This document shows positions 21,429 through 32,646 of a stretch of 64,000 bases of DNA, piece after piece (the first letter of the stretch is position 1; every line of letters begins with the position of its first letter). This DNA is from Cerrena zonata (lineage: Eukaryota > Basidiomycota > Agaricomycetes > Polyporales > Cerrenaceae). Below the pieces are notes generated by a model, which was given only the letters and a program-made list of their open reading frames with translations, searched no databases and was not told the origin of the DNA. The translations under genes and the position numbers were made by a program. The stretch is taken from assembly GCA_038087015.1 (NCBI GenBank), contig JASBNA010000035.1, positions 248,001 to 312,000 of the forward strand, written 5' to 3'.

Positions 21429-23314
21429 TGGTGGAGATTCTGGACTTGTGTAGAGCTCAAGAAAAGACTCCGGTGGTGGGTTGGGTCCGCCATGGCCCTC
21501 GCACTTTTATATCTCTCGAGCATACTGGCGATAAGTTGAATATTTGTATGAAGACTTTCTGGAGTACTTCGTGGTCAACCAAATCCCACCCAATTGTGAA
21601 CTCAGGCCAAGGTAAGCGCTATCATCTTCCAAATATGGATGCGGGGAGATAGCCGATGCCGCCAGCTCTTTTGTCTCTGGGTTCACGAGTCGAACTGTCT
21701 CCGATCGCTATTGTCTGCTCTAAATTCCTTCGGATGTCTTCCAACGTGCTCAGGCAAACACAAAAGGCTTTCCTCGGAATTTCATCCGCTTCCGTCTGGC
21801 GAAACAAAAACACAAAGCGCCTTGCTTTTGTCTCACTTTGATTCATGGCAACAGATGAAATACCCTCGAGCCTTCTGGAATAACTGCTCCTACCACCGTA
21901 TGTAAAGCTTAGGAATCAAAGCAAGAGTGTGCCCTGAGGTACCTCATAGATTGTAATGGCGTACTTATCTTCTACCGGCGGTTCCACTATTCGGGTCTCA
22001 TATCGTCAAACTCAAGCATGTCTTACACGTTTTTCGACCAGATGCAAACTTCAAGCACCGGTATCCTGATGAACTCAAACCACCACAGTTCTTGCTTCAA
22101 TTCATTCCACTCCGATGTCGATTTTGAGTTTCTCCACTGACACACGCCAGCGCCGTATCACCACGTAGTGATATCAACGAGGTTGATGGACATATTTGTG
22201 GCATTCAAAATCCTCATCTTCATCCATACATCTGCTTCTAGTGATGTTTGAAACGGTCCGTTATTGATTAATGCGTCCGAGGAAAAGTTGAACATTGAAT
22301 TCAGAACTTCGTAGGATCAGTGAAGATCCCTTCCTGCATATTCTCTGTGTTTCGCCTCTGACACGGAACAACTCTTTTCTGACCCTAGAACGTGCTGGGG
22401 CTCCACCGATCCCTGAGCACGACTTTTTGGAAAGAAGTTTCCTAATGATATCGTATTACGCCCAAGGATTTTGACAGATGGTCTGAACTTCGCCTTGGTT
22501 GACGCAGAGGGCGTCCAGAAGCTTCCCGGGTCGCCATACGCGTCCAGACCCAGTTGTTTCAGTTCTTGAGGTAGATGGTGAAGGTAATCGTATATGGTTA
22601 TGGAACTGAGGCTTCTCTATTTCTAGTTTCGTAGTTTTCGAGATCGCGATCCCCATGCAAGCAGACTTTATTAAGTTACTGTTAGGCTTTGCAGTCTGTA
22701 TGTAGATCTTCTAGATCTCGTTTAACTTCCGATCCGAAGTAAAGGGTCAGTCGAATGGTCTAGGTGAACCATCCTCATTCTTACTTTCCATGTACTGTAT
22801 TTCCGAAGACTGCTCTCGCTCGGTATAATCTAGTGCATCAGTCGTTCATGTGCCTTACAGCGACGAGGGATTAGCATAAAGTATGCCCCGGACGTTACGT
22901 CTACGGATCCTGACGGGAGCGTACAAGGACGTCTGTGCGCTATATTGAGATCACGAACCGCCGTTACATACAATATCGTCGCGACCCATAAATGGCTCTC
23001 GAAAACATATGGATCTGATCATAGAATAAGCTGTGACCGGTCTGTCCGAATGTCCCATGTGGGTGCCACGGTTACGAGAATTATCCCACCATATTGGACC
23101 ACATAACGCCAAGTCAGGCCAAGTCTCATGTGTATGAAAGATTGTGTCCTTCCACCTGTTCACTCATTTTGTTTTGTTGTCGATCATTTCGTTCATTCCG
23201 CTCTAGTAGCGATTAGCAGGCTTGCCTGTACTTCATTTCTAGGCTGGCACTTCGAGCTCGTCTGGTGCGAGTTCACTTTCAGGACCATACTGCCTTTTCT
23301 TCCAATTACTTAGA
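21429..23314. other. Intergenic region, no confident gene
   Basis: Apart from the TATA box, about 1.9 kb with only short frames on both strands. Fragments near 21950-22450 have a coding-like look but are broken by stops in all frames and lead to no recognisable family. No RNA gene or repeat array seen. Confidence 0.4.
21504..21511 (-). promoter_or_regulatory. TATA box of the MYND gene
   Basis: TATAAAAG on the minus strand, about 76 bases upstream of the ATG at 21428. Position and sequence fit a core promoter. Confidence 0.45.
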
Positions 23315-24816
23315 ATGCCAGACATTCTAATCCGTCGCCCCCCACCACCGCCTTCAGGTGAGCTCGGCCTACGATTCTGACCTTTGTGTGACGGATCTGC
23401 TGATTGACGTATTTACAGGGCCTCCGCCAATTGAACAAGTCAATGTTCCATTACAAATCGTCTTCATAGTCTTCCTTTCATTAGGCTTAGCGGGGAATCT
23501 CGCTATGCTTCTTACTGCTATCTTTGCAAAACGAGTCGTGAGGCATATCTCATGGATCAATTTCTGTGTCGCCTGGGTCGTCTTCAGTATTTCATACATG
23601 CTATTGTGAGTCAGCACCTCTGTCAGTTCACCTGAAAGCAACGTATGTAACATTCAATATAGATTCTTGGCGAACGCTGAAGGGAATAAACCGCCACCTT
23701 CATATCAGCTCTGTCTAACTCAGGCTGGTCTAGTATATGGCGCACCTGTGTTGTAAGTGCACGCATTTGCCATAATAACTTAGAAGACCTGTAACGAAGT
23801 GTATCGTTGTAATCAGGACCGCGTACGCAACCGTCGCGCTCGTCATTGAGGTACAATTCTTTCTGAGGAATTCGAGGGAAACAATCTGACCGTAAAACTG
23901 ACCGTTTTTTTTACGAATAGGTTGTTGTCTCCACAAGGGCCTTTATTACAAACAGCACAAAGAAATCCCCAATGTACAGGGTTGTTGTGGTACGGTTCTT
24001 TCTCTGAAGTCATAAACATCTACATTGACGGGAGAATGTGACACATACAGCTCCTGGTCATTCCATACGTCCTTTGGTTTGCTGTCTTTCTTGCGGCTCT
24101 CATAGTACGTCTCTTTACCTGTGTCATCATTTCCAACGGTGCTAATACACACGAAAGAGTGGTGCTATGTACCCAAAGACTGTGAATAAAGACGGCGGAG
24201 ACGGTGGATTATACTGCCAGATAATGACGGGAATTCCGTACGTGCCAAGCAACATCCTCGATATCTTCTCACATCCCTGACACGCTTTCAGTGGCCGGGT
24301 AGTAGCTGTCTTGGTAGGAATTGCTCTAGTCCTTTCCTTTTCTCTCGAGGGTAAGTGGCGTTATCGTTGCGTTGACGATTGATCGATAACTGGTTTCTTA
24401 GTCTATCTCGGCGTCATGCTTCGCAAGAACTGGAGAGCAATTGGAGATCAACGTAGCAAGCTTCCTTTGTCTATGATGCTACGGGTAACTATCTTCATGG
24501 GTGGCAGCGGCCTGGCGTTCAGGTACGAAACGCATTCCGATTGGTTGGGCGTCATACTAATATTACCACTTTCTAGCACCGTTTTCGTCTTTCTCTCCAA
24601 GATGTTCGAGATATCTAATCTCGTAATGGCTATAAGTGAGTAATCTTCAACACTTGGAGTAAAACACTAACACCAGTGTTGTGTCTAGTGCCCTTTCTTT
24701 CGTTTTTAGCATTTGGGACACAACGGGTACGTCACGACGCTGAGCCACTTGTATATCTGATTTCTGATGTTGCGTATGGACAGGATATCATAAGTGTCTG
24801 GACTTTCCGCAAGTAA
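23315..24816 (+). CDS. Seven-transmembrane receptor-like protein
   Basis: About ten short exons join in frame from ATG 23315 to TAA 24814-24816. Seven hydrophobic helices follow in order: LQIVFIVFLSLGLAGNLAML, INFCVAWVVFSISYMLLF, GLVYGAPVLTAYATVALVIE, LLVIPYVLWFAVFLAALI, VVAVLVGIALVLSFSLEV, MMLRVTIFMGGSGLAFSTVF and LVMAIMPFLSFLAFG. The short N-terminus is Pro-rich; the extracellular loop between helices 4 and 5 contains TVNKDGGDGGLYCQI with a Cys. The layout matches the orphan GPCR-like proteins common in mushroom genomes, not the STE3 pheromone receptors as far as I can see. Ligand and G-protein coupling are unknown. Confidence 0.75.
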
Positions 24817-25161
24817 AAATAGCATTTCATGGACCACATATGTGTAGCTTCGACATCAGATGTACTTCATAGGTGTAATGTCGGATTATTGGATTATCCG
24901 CAGTAACAAGAACGGCAAAGGTAGGATACAACGTGAGTTCAGTACAACCGTCGCGTAATTTACACAGGTCCTCGGAGGATATATGTCCATGCCATATTAT
25001 ACAGGTCATATTGGTAAGTTTCCATGTCCATCCTATTAGTCTACCAACCGCCTATCCAACTTTTACGAATGTTAAAGGCAAGCATAGCACTGTCACTAAT
25101 GAACTCATGAGCCAGTAACCATATCATCAGCGAACAGAAACTTACTTAGAACTAGGTAGGC
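24817..25161. other. Convergent 3' flanks
   Basis: Between the receptor-like gene and the minus-strand disordered protein. No feature beyond presumed UTRs. Confidence 0.5.
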
Positions 25162-25554
25162 CTATTTTGACCGTTTCCCCCCTGTCGACGTCCGGCCTAC
25201 AGGACTCGGTCCGTTAGGACTTGGGCCAAAGCCAAAGTTGGAAGACAGCGATCCAAAGGCTGCTTCATAATCCTTCGTGTTCGAAGGTGCGGATGGTGGC
25301 GGTGAAGATAATGACGATGGTGCAGATGATGGTGCACTGGAAGGAGATGTGGTTTGCTGCTTCGAACGGAACCATGATGTCTTCTTCCCCGGAAGAGTTC
25401 GTGGTATAGTGGTGGGTGAAACTCCGCCGAAACCGAATGATGATTGTAACGACCCAAAGGCGTTCTCAAAGTCTTTTGGCGACGATGATCCCTGAAGGGG
25501 AGTAGTAGAAGCAATGGTTTGGAGAGTAGACGTAGATTGATTTGGGTTCTGCAT
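25162..25554 (-). CDS. Small disordered protein with a duplicated FGFG motif
   Basis: Single-exon 130-residue frame, ATG at 25552-25554, ending KRSK. Two copies of one motif: KDFENAFGSLQSSFGFG (near residue 27) and KDYEAAFGSLSSNFGFG (near residue 93), 11 of the first 17 positions identical. Between them is a Ser/Pro-rich linker with the basic, aromatic patch GKKTSWFRSK. Not recognised as a named family. The strict conservation between the two motifs argues that the frame is translated. Composition suggests disorder except for the motifs, which could be short helical binding modules; that is inference. Confidence 0.6.
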   Translation of the reverse strand: MQNPNQSTSTLQTIASTTPLQGSSSPKDFENAFGSLQSSFGFGGVSPTTIPRTLPGKKTSWFRSKQQTTSPSSAPSSAPSSLSSPPPSAPSNTKDYEAAFGSLSSNFGFGPSPNGPSPVGRTSTGGKRSK

Positions 25555-26757
25555 AGCGATATACTAGTATGTGGAGTAGTAGGGCAATCGAGTGTATACG
25601 AAGGCGCAATTTTGACTGTTGGTTTGTCTGATTCTCATCGTCCTAACGCAAGCTTTTATAACCTTAAACTAAGGTACATTAATCACACCTGTACAGCGAC
25701 TGTGTACTAGAATCCTGTGCATTAAATCTCCGGCCCCGATTACAACAACAGAGTTCCTCGGATGCGATGATGAGTCGAGTCAACAACTTCTCAGATGATG
25801 TGGTGATCAAACGAAGATAGACCCATTAGAGCTGCTCATGGCCGCCGGTATTTCCTGTTGATATTGCGGGGTAGCAGAGGGATAAGAAGGACAGCGTGGT
25901 ATGGCTGTGAACTGTGACTCCGACTGAGTCATGAATCATGATGCAGGATACTAGGGTTCTTTCAAGCCTGAGCCGCAGCGCTGGGAGTCAACTCTGAGAC
26001 TTCAAGTGAGCTTTTTTTGTTTGTTTGTTGAGTTCAGGCACACAGCTTCTCATAACTCAAACTGCGAGTTACATCCACGGATAAACATAAACGTAGTCTG
26101 TTCTACCCATTTTACTACAATGGTGTCTTTCCTAGAGATATACACTCACCGTCTTCAAGTCTTTTTGCTCTCTTCGGGTTTGGGGTTTCACAATCTTTTC
26201 AATTAATCACACATATTATATTTTCTCCAAGTTATGTTGACCTCACTGTGTCCATAGTCCATGCAGCCTTCCGAGTTAATGTCTATATTAGCTTCTGGAT
26301 TCGGTTCTTAGTTCTCCTTTTTGCATGTCATCGCATTTCCTGCCAGGAGCATCAAACAATCAGCTCTGTTGGAATCACATATTGATATGCGTGACCAAAT
26401 CCTCAAGCTTCCCTGAAGCCTGTAATAAGTTATAGGTTCCGCTACATACTGATCAGCCGCAGCTGTTCTTCCTAGGGTCAATCATGATGTTTCTATCACT
26501 ATAGATGTTAACAGATCTCTGATCACACATTGAGACCTTCGTTGAATGTTATACTGTATGACTCATGATGAAGTTTGAAAGATACACCCAGCATCATGTA
26601 GCCGCAGAAAAATCTAATCTAATCTGATAATTTTGCAATAATGACGTTTTGCGCCGACGCGGTATGTCGCGATTTTACTCATCTCTTGCCTATCGAGTTG
26701 CACGATTGGGTGTCTTCATACTGCAATGCCCATTCTTTCAGACTATATCTTTACAGT
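25555..26757. other. Intergenic region upstream of ATM1
   Basis: About 1.2 kb. Probable promoters of the disordered protein (minus) and ATM1 (plus). In-frame ATG at 26641 could extend ATM1 by 39 residues. No other gene or repeat seen. Confidence 0.45.
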
Positions 26758-29224
26758 ATGAATGTCGTATGTCGTGGACAAGTCTCTGTCCGAACGGCGA
26801 CTGCGTTGGGGAGGAGACTCGGTGCATCGAGGCCTTTGACTGGTCTCGGTTTCTTCGCTTGTCGACCAAGTCGTACCCCAATAGTTCCGCATTCTCTTGG
26901 TACCCGATCTTTCCAGCAACTTGCCAATCAGCCACCGAAGCCAACAGCACTTCCGAAAGTGGCAGAGGTAGCAAAGAAACAGGACTTGGGTGACGATAGT
27001 GTTCATATCTCGCAAGCGGAACAACGTCGTAAGGATTGGAATATCATCAAACGTCTAGCGAAACATATCTGGCCGAAGGATGACTGGTCTACGCGAGGGA
27101 GAGTTATTGCTGGTATTGCATTGCTTGTGTCTGCAAAGGTATTTCCCATACAAAGATTCTACTGTTGCGACTGCTACATCTTCCAACTAGCTATTGAATG
27201 TCCAAGTACCAATCCTATTCAAGTCGATCATCGACTCTTTGAATGTGGAACTTACAGCGAACTCGACAGTATGGATAGTTGCTGGCTCGCTGATTCTGGG
27301 TTGTAAGTCCTTCAATTTCAAATACAAGTTCCCCGGGTGACCCGTTGAATGAGATTTCTAGATGGTGCTGCACGCATTGGATCTACTCTGTTCAGTGAAC
27401 TCCTCAACGCCGTGTTTGCGAGAGTTGGTCAAAATGCTGTTCGTCGTGTCGCAAGAGAAACTTTCGAACATCTCCTGAATCTAGACCTCAAATTCCACCT
27501 CTCAAGACATACAGGTGGTCTTACGAGAGCTATCGATCGTGGCACGAAGTAGATGACTGTTTCGTTGGCTTTTTGGGCCCCTGTCTGACCCCCACTATTC
27601 GTTAGGGGTATTACTTTTATTCTGCAAGCCGTTCTCTTCCGGGTCGTACCTACTGCCTTAGAAATTTCGCTTGTTTGTGGAATCCTCGTATGTGAACATT
27701 GTGCTTGATGTGCGGTAGCATATTCTAACCCTTGCCTAGACATACAAATTCGGTTGGGACTTCGCAGCGATCACTGTTGCTACCATGGCAGCATATACCT
27801 GGTTTACCGTGCGTACGACCTCGTGGAGGTAAGTCATATCTCTGCTATAAGTCTAATACCCAACTAACGGATGTGAAGAACTCGATTCCGGAGAGAAGCC
27901 AATGCTGCCGATAACAAAGCTGCGACTGTGGCGGTGGACTCACTGATTAACTATGAAGCAGTCAAGAACTTCAACAATGAGAAATACGAGATCGCTCAGT
28001 ATGACAAACATCTCCAAGCTTATGAGAAGGCTTCAGTCAAGATTACTACCTCATTGGCTTACTTGAACTCTGGACAAAACGTCATTTTCTCGTCGGCACT
28101 GACGCTGATGATGTTCTTAGCTGCGCAGGGTGTCGTGAACGGTATGCACATGTCTCTTTGTATGAGGCGCACCTCTAAACTATTATGGATTGTAGGTACA
28201 ATGTCTGTCGGAGACTTGGTAATGGTGAACCAACTGGTTTTCCAACTTTCTCTTCCCCTCAACTTCCTTGGCACCATTTACCGAGAAATGCGTCAAAGCC
28301 TTCTTGATATGGAAGTCCTCTTCAATCTTCAGACCCAGAACCAACCCCCCAAAGACAAACCGGATGCTAAACCCCTCCATTTGAATGGTGGTTCCATCCG
28401 TTTCGAGAACGTCAAGTTTGGTTATCACCCTGACAGGCCGATATTCCGAGACTTGTCTTTCACTATTCCGGCTGGAAAGAAAGTTGCATTTGTTGGTCCG
28501 AGTGGATGTGGCAAGAGTACCATCATTCGACTACTCTACCGGTTCTATGATCCCTCGTCGGGGAAGATCCTTATTGATGACCAGGAGGTCTCCGATATCC
28601 AATTGACAAGCGTACGCCAAGCTATTGGTGTTGTTCCACAAGATACTCCTCTCTTCCATTCGGATGTCTTGCACAATATTCGGTATGGCCGTTTGGATGC
28701 AACTGACGAGGAAGTAATCGAAGCTGCCAAGAAGGCGAGAGTACATGATGCAGTCATGCGTTTATCCGAAGGGTACAAGACGAAAGTCGGTGAGCGAGGT
28801 CTGATGATCTCGGGTGGAGAGAAGCAGAGGTTAGCTGTTGCAAGAGTGTTGTTGAAAGATCCACCAATTCTGTTCTTCGATGAAGCTGTGAGTAGCATGA
28901 TCCTTTCCCACGTTTCGTACTCTCACATGGTTATAGACGTCCGCATTGGATGCTCATACGGAAACCGAGCTCATGAAGAATATCAACTCGCTCTTACAAG
29001 AGAAACAGCGAACAAGTATCTTCATAGCTCACCGTCTACGCACCGTTGTTGAGGCCGACCTTATCTTCGTCCTGAAAGAAGGAGAGGTAGTTGAGCAGGG
29101 TACACATGAAGAACTCATGCGACGTGGCGGGTTATACTACAATATGTGGCTTCAACAAGCCTCGGACGCGTTTTTCGACCCGGACCAGCCTAAAGAAGAT
29201 ACCAAGGAGATAATCATCCCTTAG
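26758..29224 (+). CDS. ATM1: Mitochondrial ABC transporter Atm1 (ABCB7 type)
   Basis: Half-transporter of the inner mitochondrial membrane that exports a glutathione/sulfur-containing compound needed for cytosolic Fe-S protein assembly. The N-terminus from [20 protein letters not shown] is rich in Arg and Ser and fits a matrix targeting sequence. Exons then encode the transmembrane domain ([59 protein letters not shown]) and the nucleotide-binding domain: Walker [11 protein letters not shown]-loop VVPQDTPLF, signature [14 protein letters not shown], Walker B ILFFDEATSALD (split by an intron at about 28887-28937), H-loop IAHRL. Eight exons, no frame break. The start at 26758 is preferred for its presequence; 26641 is an alternative. 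Confidence 0.93.
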
Positions 29225-29584
29225 AGTTACCTGCATTCGTTCCTTCTACCTCTTGTCATCCGTTTTGTATTCGCAATCATGCTAAATTATCACCCCACTC
29301 TTGGAACTCCACTCTGTATAGACTCTGCATATCTTTTAATACCTGTAATATGTATCGTGCGGATTATAAGGAGGACAGGACCCCACGTATTCATTGAGCT
29401 AAGAGTAGTTGTTATTATACACCGCAAGGTAGGGTAGCAGCCCGGGTAGGGGACCAACATACAATACCTGGTTCTCGGAAAGCATGCCAACGGAGATTAA
29501 ACGTTGGGAACAGTTCGAGAGGATTTCGAGAGGAATGAGATCAGATTCAAAACAACAACGCGTGTAGAGCGCAAGAGAAGTACT
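29225..29584. other. Convergent 3' flanks of ATM1 and COA5
   Basis: About 360 bases between two genes for mitochondrial proteins that converge. No further feature seen. Confidence 0.5.
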
Positions 29585-29923
29585 CTATGTTTGTTCTGGT
29601 TCTCCTGGTTGGGTATCTTGAGACTTGATTTGTTTCGCGGCAGCACCAGCATTATTTCCCCTAAATCGTTTTCTCATGTCCAACTAAACGACAGAAGAGC
29701 ATATGTCTGATCAGACGGAGGTCGAAGCTTCAATGGACAGTAGACGCACCATCCCTCGTTTACACTCGAAAGTCGCCTTTCGCAATGATTGGCACTGCTC
29801 CGGAAGTTCGTCAACATGGTGTTTAATACAATCTGATGGTAAACGACCGTGTTTCCGGACACAGTCCGACTGAAGAAGACATTCTTTTAGAGCTGCGAGT
29901 AAAGGTTCGCAGGTGTTCGACAT
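29585..29923 (-). CDS. COA5: Cytochrome c oxidase assembly factor PET191/COA5
   Basis: Small twin CX9C protein of the mitochondrial intermembrane space needed for complex IV assembly. Two exons, 29750-29923 and 29585-29683, 90 residues. Cysteines at residues 5 and 15 and at 44 and 54 form the two C-x9-C pairs; extra Cys at 21 and 32 also match the family. The hallmark FECKRGM is followed after the intron by LDMRKRFRGNNAG, the conserved end of the domain. The tail (KQIKSQDTQPGEPEQT) is polar. The protein is normally imported by the Mia40 disulfide relay. Too short and spliced to stand out as an ORF. Confidence 0.92.
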
Positions 29924-30134
29924 GAGGGTGATTATGGTCGGAAACAAAGATAGAGTTGTGGCGGCGTCTACTTTCAGTGATCGAACGGGGGATGATGCAG
30001 AAATGAATTTCGGGAATCGATATTTACATATATACTACACTGAGTACACAGAACATCTAAAAACTACAGGAAATAAGGTAGAAACCCCAAAGTTGCCTTT
30101 TTGAAGTCTGGATCATATCTAGATCAACGACGTG
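29924..30134. other. Short spacer upstream of COA5
   Basis: COA5 promoter region and 3' flank of the F-box-like gene, both on the minus strand. No distinct signal recognised. Confidence 0.4.
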
Positions 30135-31961
30135 TCAATATCCATTACCAGTCAATTCCATGTTGAAGTTTTTTAGTATATGGGTTAGACGTGGAAGATT
30201 AGTGTCTATTCTACTCCGCTTTGCGGCTTTGTTAGCAACGATACGATCTATCATATTGGAAACAGGTTCCTCGGTGGACGATGCCCATTCGGTCGTAAAG
30301 ACCTTAGAGCCGGGTTCTGTTTGCTTGATACCGCAGAAATAACTAAGGAACACGTTAATCATATATCATCAAAAAACGAAGAAGAAACCTACACGCCATG
30401 GAGAAAGTCTCTGATGGAGTCGTAGTTCATGAGATTACTTCTGTTCCTTAAACCTAAATAGGGTGCAAGGACGTGGCCATACTCCTCCCAAAAATCGCGC
30501 AGTGGGATGACGTTGATGGTACCATCTGGGTTCCTACGCAATATTAGTCCCATTGTATTATAAGAAGTAAGCATGACATACTCGGAGGAACTGAGCAAGG
30601 TATGGAAAACAGATGACCCGATCATTGGGTTCTCCGCGCCTGGGAGTTCTAAGGCTTTGAGACCTTCACGGATAGTATCGAGCTTGGTCATTGAGGTAGA
30701 CTTCATTTCATCTCTGTAATAAATCAATGGTTGATACTTGGAGAGAATTCTATGAGATAATGCTCACTTATTCTTATTTGCATCAATGAACTCCGCCATT
30801 TTACCCCAATCGGCATCGAGCAAGGGTTGCAGTGACTTGAATTGAGGGAACTGATCGCCATAGGAGAAGTGTAAGAGATCGACTTGACGAATGTCAATCG
30901 ATTGGAGAAGCCTAAATTATATCATAAGCGACTTAAGAGGGACAAAGATATGAGCATGTAAATTACCAATCGTGTAATGACCAGAGCACATCCCATACCG
31001 TGACGCCGGTCTCATTCACGATAGGGAACGAGTCAATACCTAACACATCCAACTCTATGAGTTCCATAGGAGGATCGGTTGCAAACATAAACGCAGTGGA
31101 AGCATGCTCCTTCCATGGCGTCTCGATGGTCGAAGCCTCTGCTCCAGTCCATCTAGTATAGCATATCATATTTGGCATAGTTTCAGTTTCTGGGTCGAAC
31201 CAATTATCGAGTAACGTCAGGGTCTTGAACCCCTTGCAGTCTAGGTCTGCTGTGACATCTTGAGTTAAAACAAGAGATTTGGTGACAGGGGGCTCCGTCG
31301 TAAATTCGTCTAGAACCCACTTCGTGCGCGCTGCGATACAGGCATTTAAATCAAAAGGTTGTTTCAAAGGGCTGTCGTCTTTCTCCCAAATCGCGCGTGC
31401 CACGGAAGGGGCATTTTGGTCCGGGAATGCTGAGAGGAGTGGTTCAGTTGTGTGCCGTATCCCAGTGATGTTATAAAACTTACGACGGCAACGGTAACCC
31501 TCCTCCTCGTCGGAATGAAAATAGATGCAGTCACAGGCGTAGGTGCAACGCTCGTAATGTTCAACAAAATATCTCGCTATTCTCTTCCAGCCTTCGTTTT
31601 CATTGAGTAAAAAGGTTTCGTGGATTGGCATATTGAGACCCCGAAGACGACAGATCTTCTTCCAGAAGTCTGGGGGGTAGACCTCTGCATGCCATTCGTA
31701 CCGGTAAAGGTTCTTGTCTAGACCTGAAGGACCGACACCCGCAAGGATATCAGACCAAATTAGATGTGTGTAAAGGTCGTACGGTGGTATATGATCCCGG
31801 ACCATTAGATGCATTTCGAAAGGTATCTGTAAGAGCACGGAGGGTCCATTAGAGGATTTACAGGGGCGGCTGCGTAAGAGGTTGCATAGATATAATGCTC
31901 TGTCGCTGAGCAGACGCGATATTGAGTGGCGTTGAGTAGGGGCGGGATGGTTTGAATCCAT
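30135..31961 (-). CDS. F-box-like protein of unknown function
   Basis: Four exons 30967-31961, 30768-30911, 30393-30713, 30135-30342; 555 residues with all phases consistent. Start MDSNHPAPTQRHSISRLLSD. Residues about 47-75 (LLQIPFEMHLMVRDHIPPYD then LYTHLIWSD) resemble a divergent F-box. The rest is alpha/beta sequence without repeats I recognise; a Cys-rich patch RCTYACDCIYFHSDEEEGYR stands out. The last exon is joined through the second of two overlapping donors (GT|GTAGGT), which brings in VYFCGIKQTEPGSKVFTTEW and ends NMELTGNGY; stopping at 30389 instead would truncate the protein by about 70 residues. Role in ubiquitin ligase targeting is inference from the F-box only. Confidence 0.6.
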
Positions 31962-32646
31962 AGTGGGGGTGAAGAGGGCGAGTGGGGCTGTATGAAAGGG
32001 ACTATTGCCAACGTGCTGTCATATATATATACTTACCCTAAATCCGTAGTCAAAGCGCGTAAGTATTGTCCTGTGCCACAGAATAAAAGGTCAATCGTCA
32101 ATGAAAGTTATTGTCTTAGATCTCCAATGTCAATCATGTTAATGAAAGGCCACGCGCGAGAAGAACGGTTACCAAGGAACTCACACATCCGGGCCATAGC
32201 AGCAATGGTATGGCCGTGACAGAGGTTCCATACCCAGCTGGAAACTGACAAGGAACCGATTGGATGCCATGTATAGAAAGTCACCATCCGGATGGAGGAT
32301 TTACCGAAACTGTAACCCCGCATTAGCGCCGAAGTTCAGTATCGCGTAAACCTTCCGCTGCCGGTAGCTGCTCACACACGACACGCTCCTAACAGACACA
32401 TCACTTTTAGTGTTCTGGTCTATATTCGGTGAGTATTTCTTGGATATACATCCCTACGACTATCATGGTGTCGTCATAGTGTCATATGCCTACGTCAGGT
32501 CAGACTTTGGGCAGTTACCCCAAGGTGTTCATTGACATGCTCTCCGCGCCGCTCTTGACAATGAATTTGTACTGATTATTTGACATCGGAATAGCTGTAA
32601 TGAGAAGGTAACTGTTACTTCGCAACGGATTCAAGATAGTACAGTC
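31962..32646. other. Divergent promoter region
   Basis: Lies between the minus-strand F-box-like gene and the plus-strand TMEM135-like gene. A run TATATATATACTTA at about 32022-32035 is near the minus-strand start and could act as its TATA element. Short frames here have no support. Confidence 0.4.
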
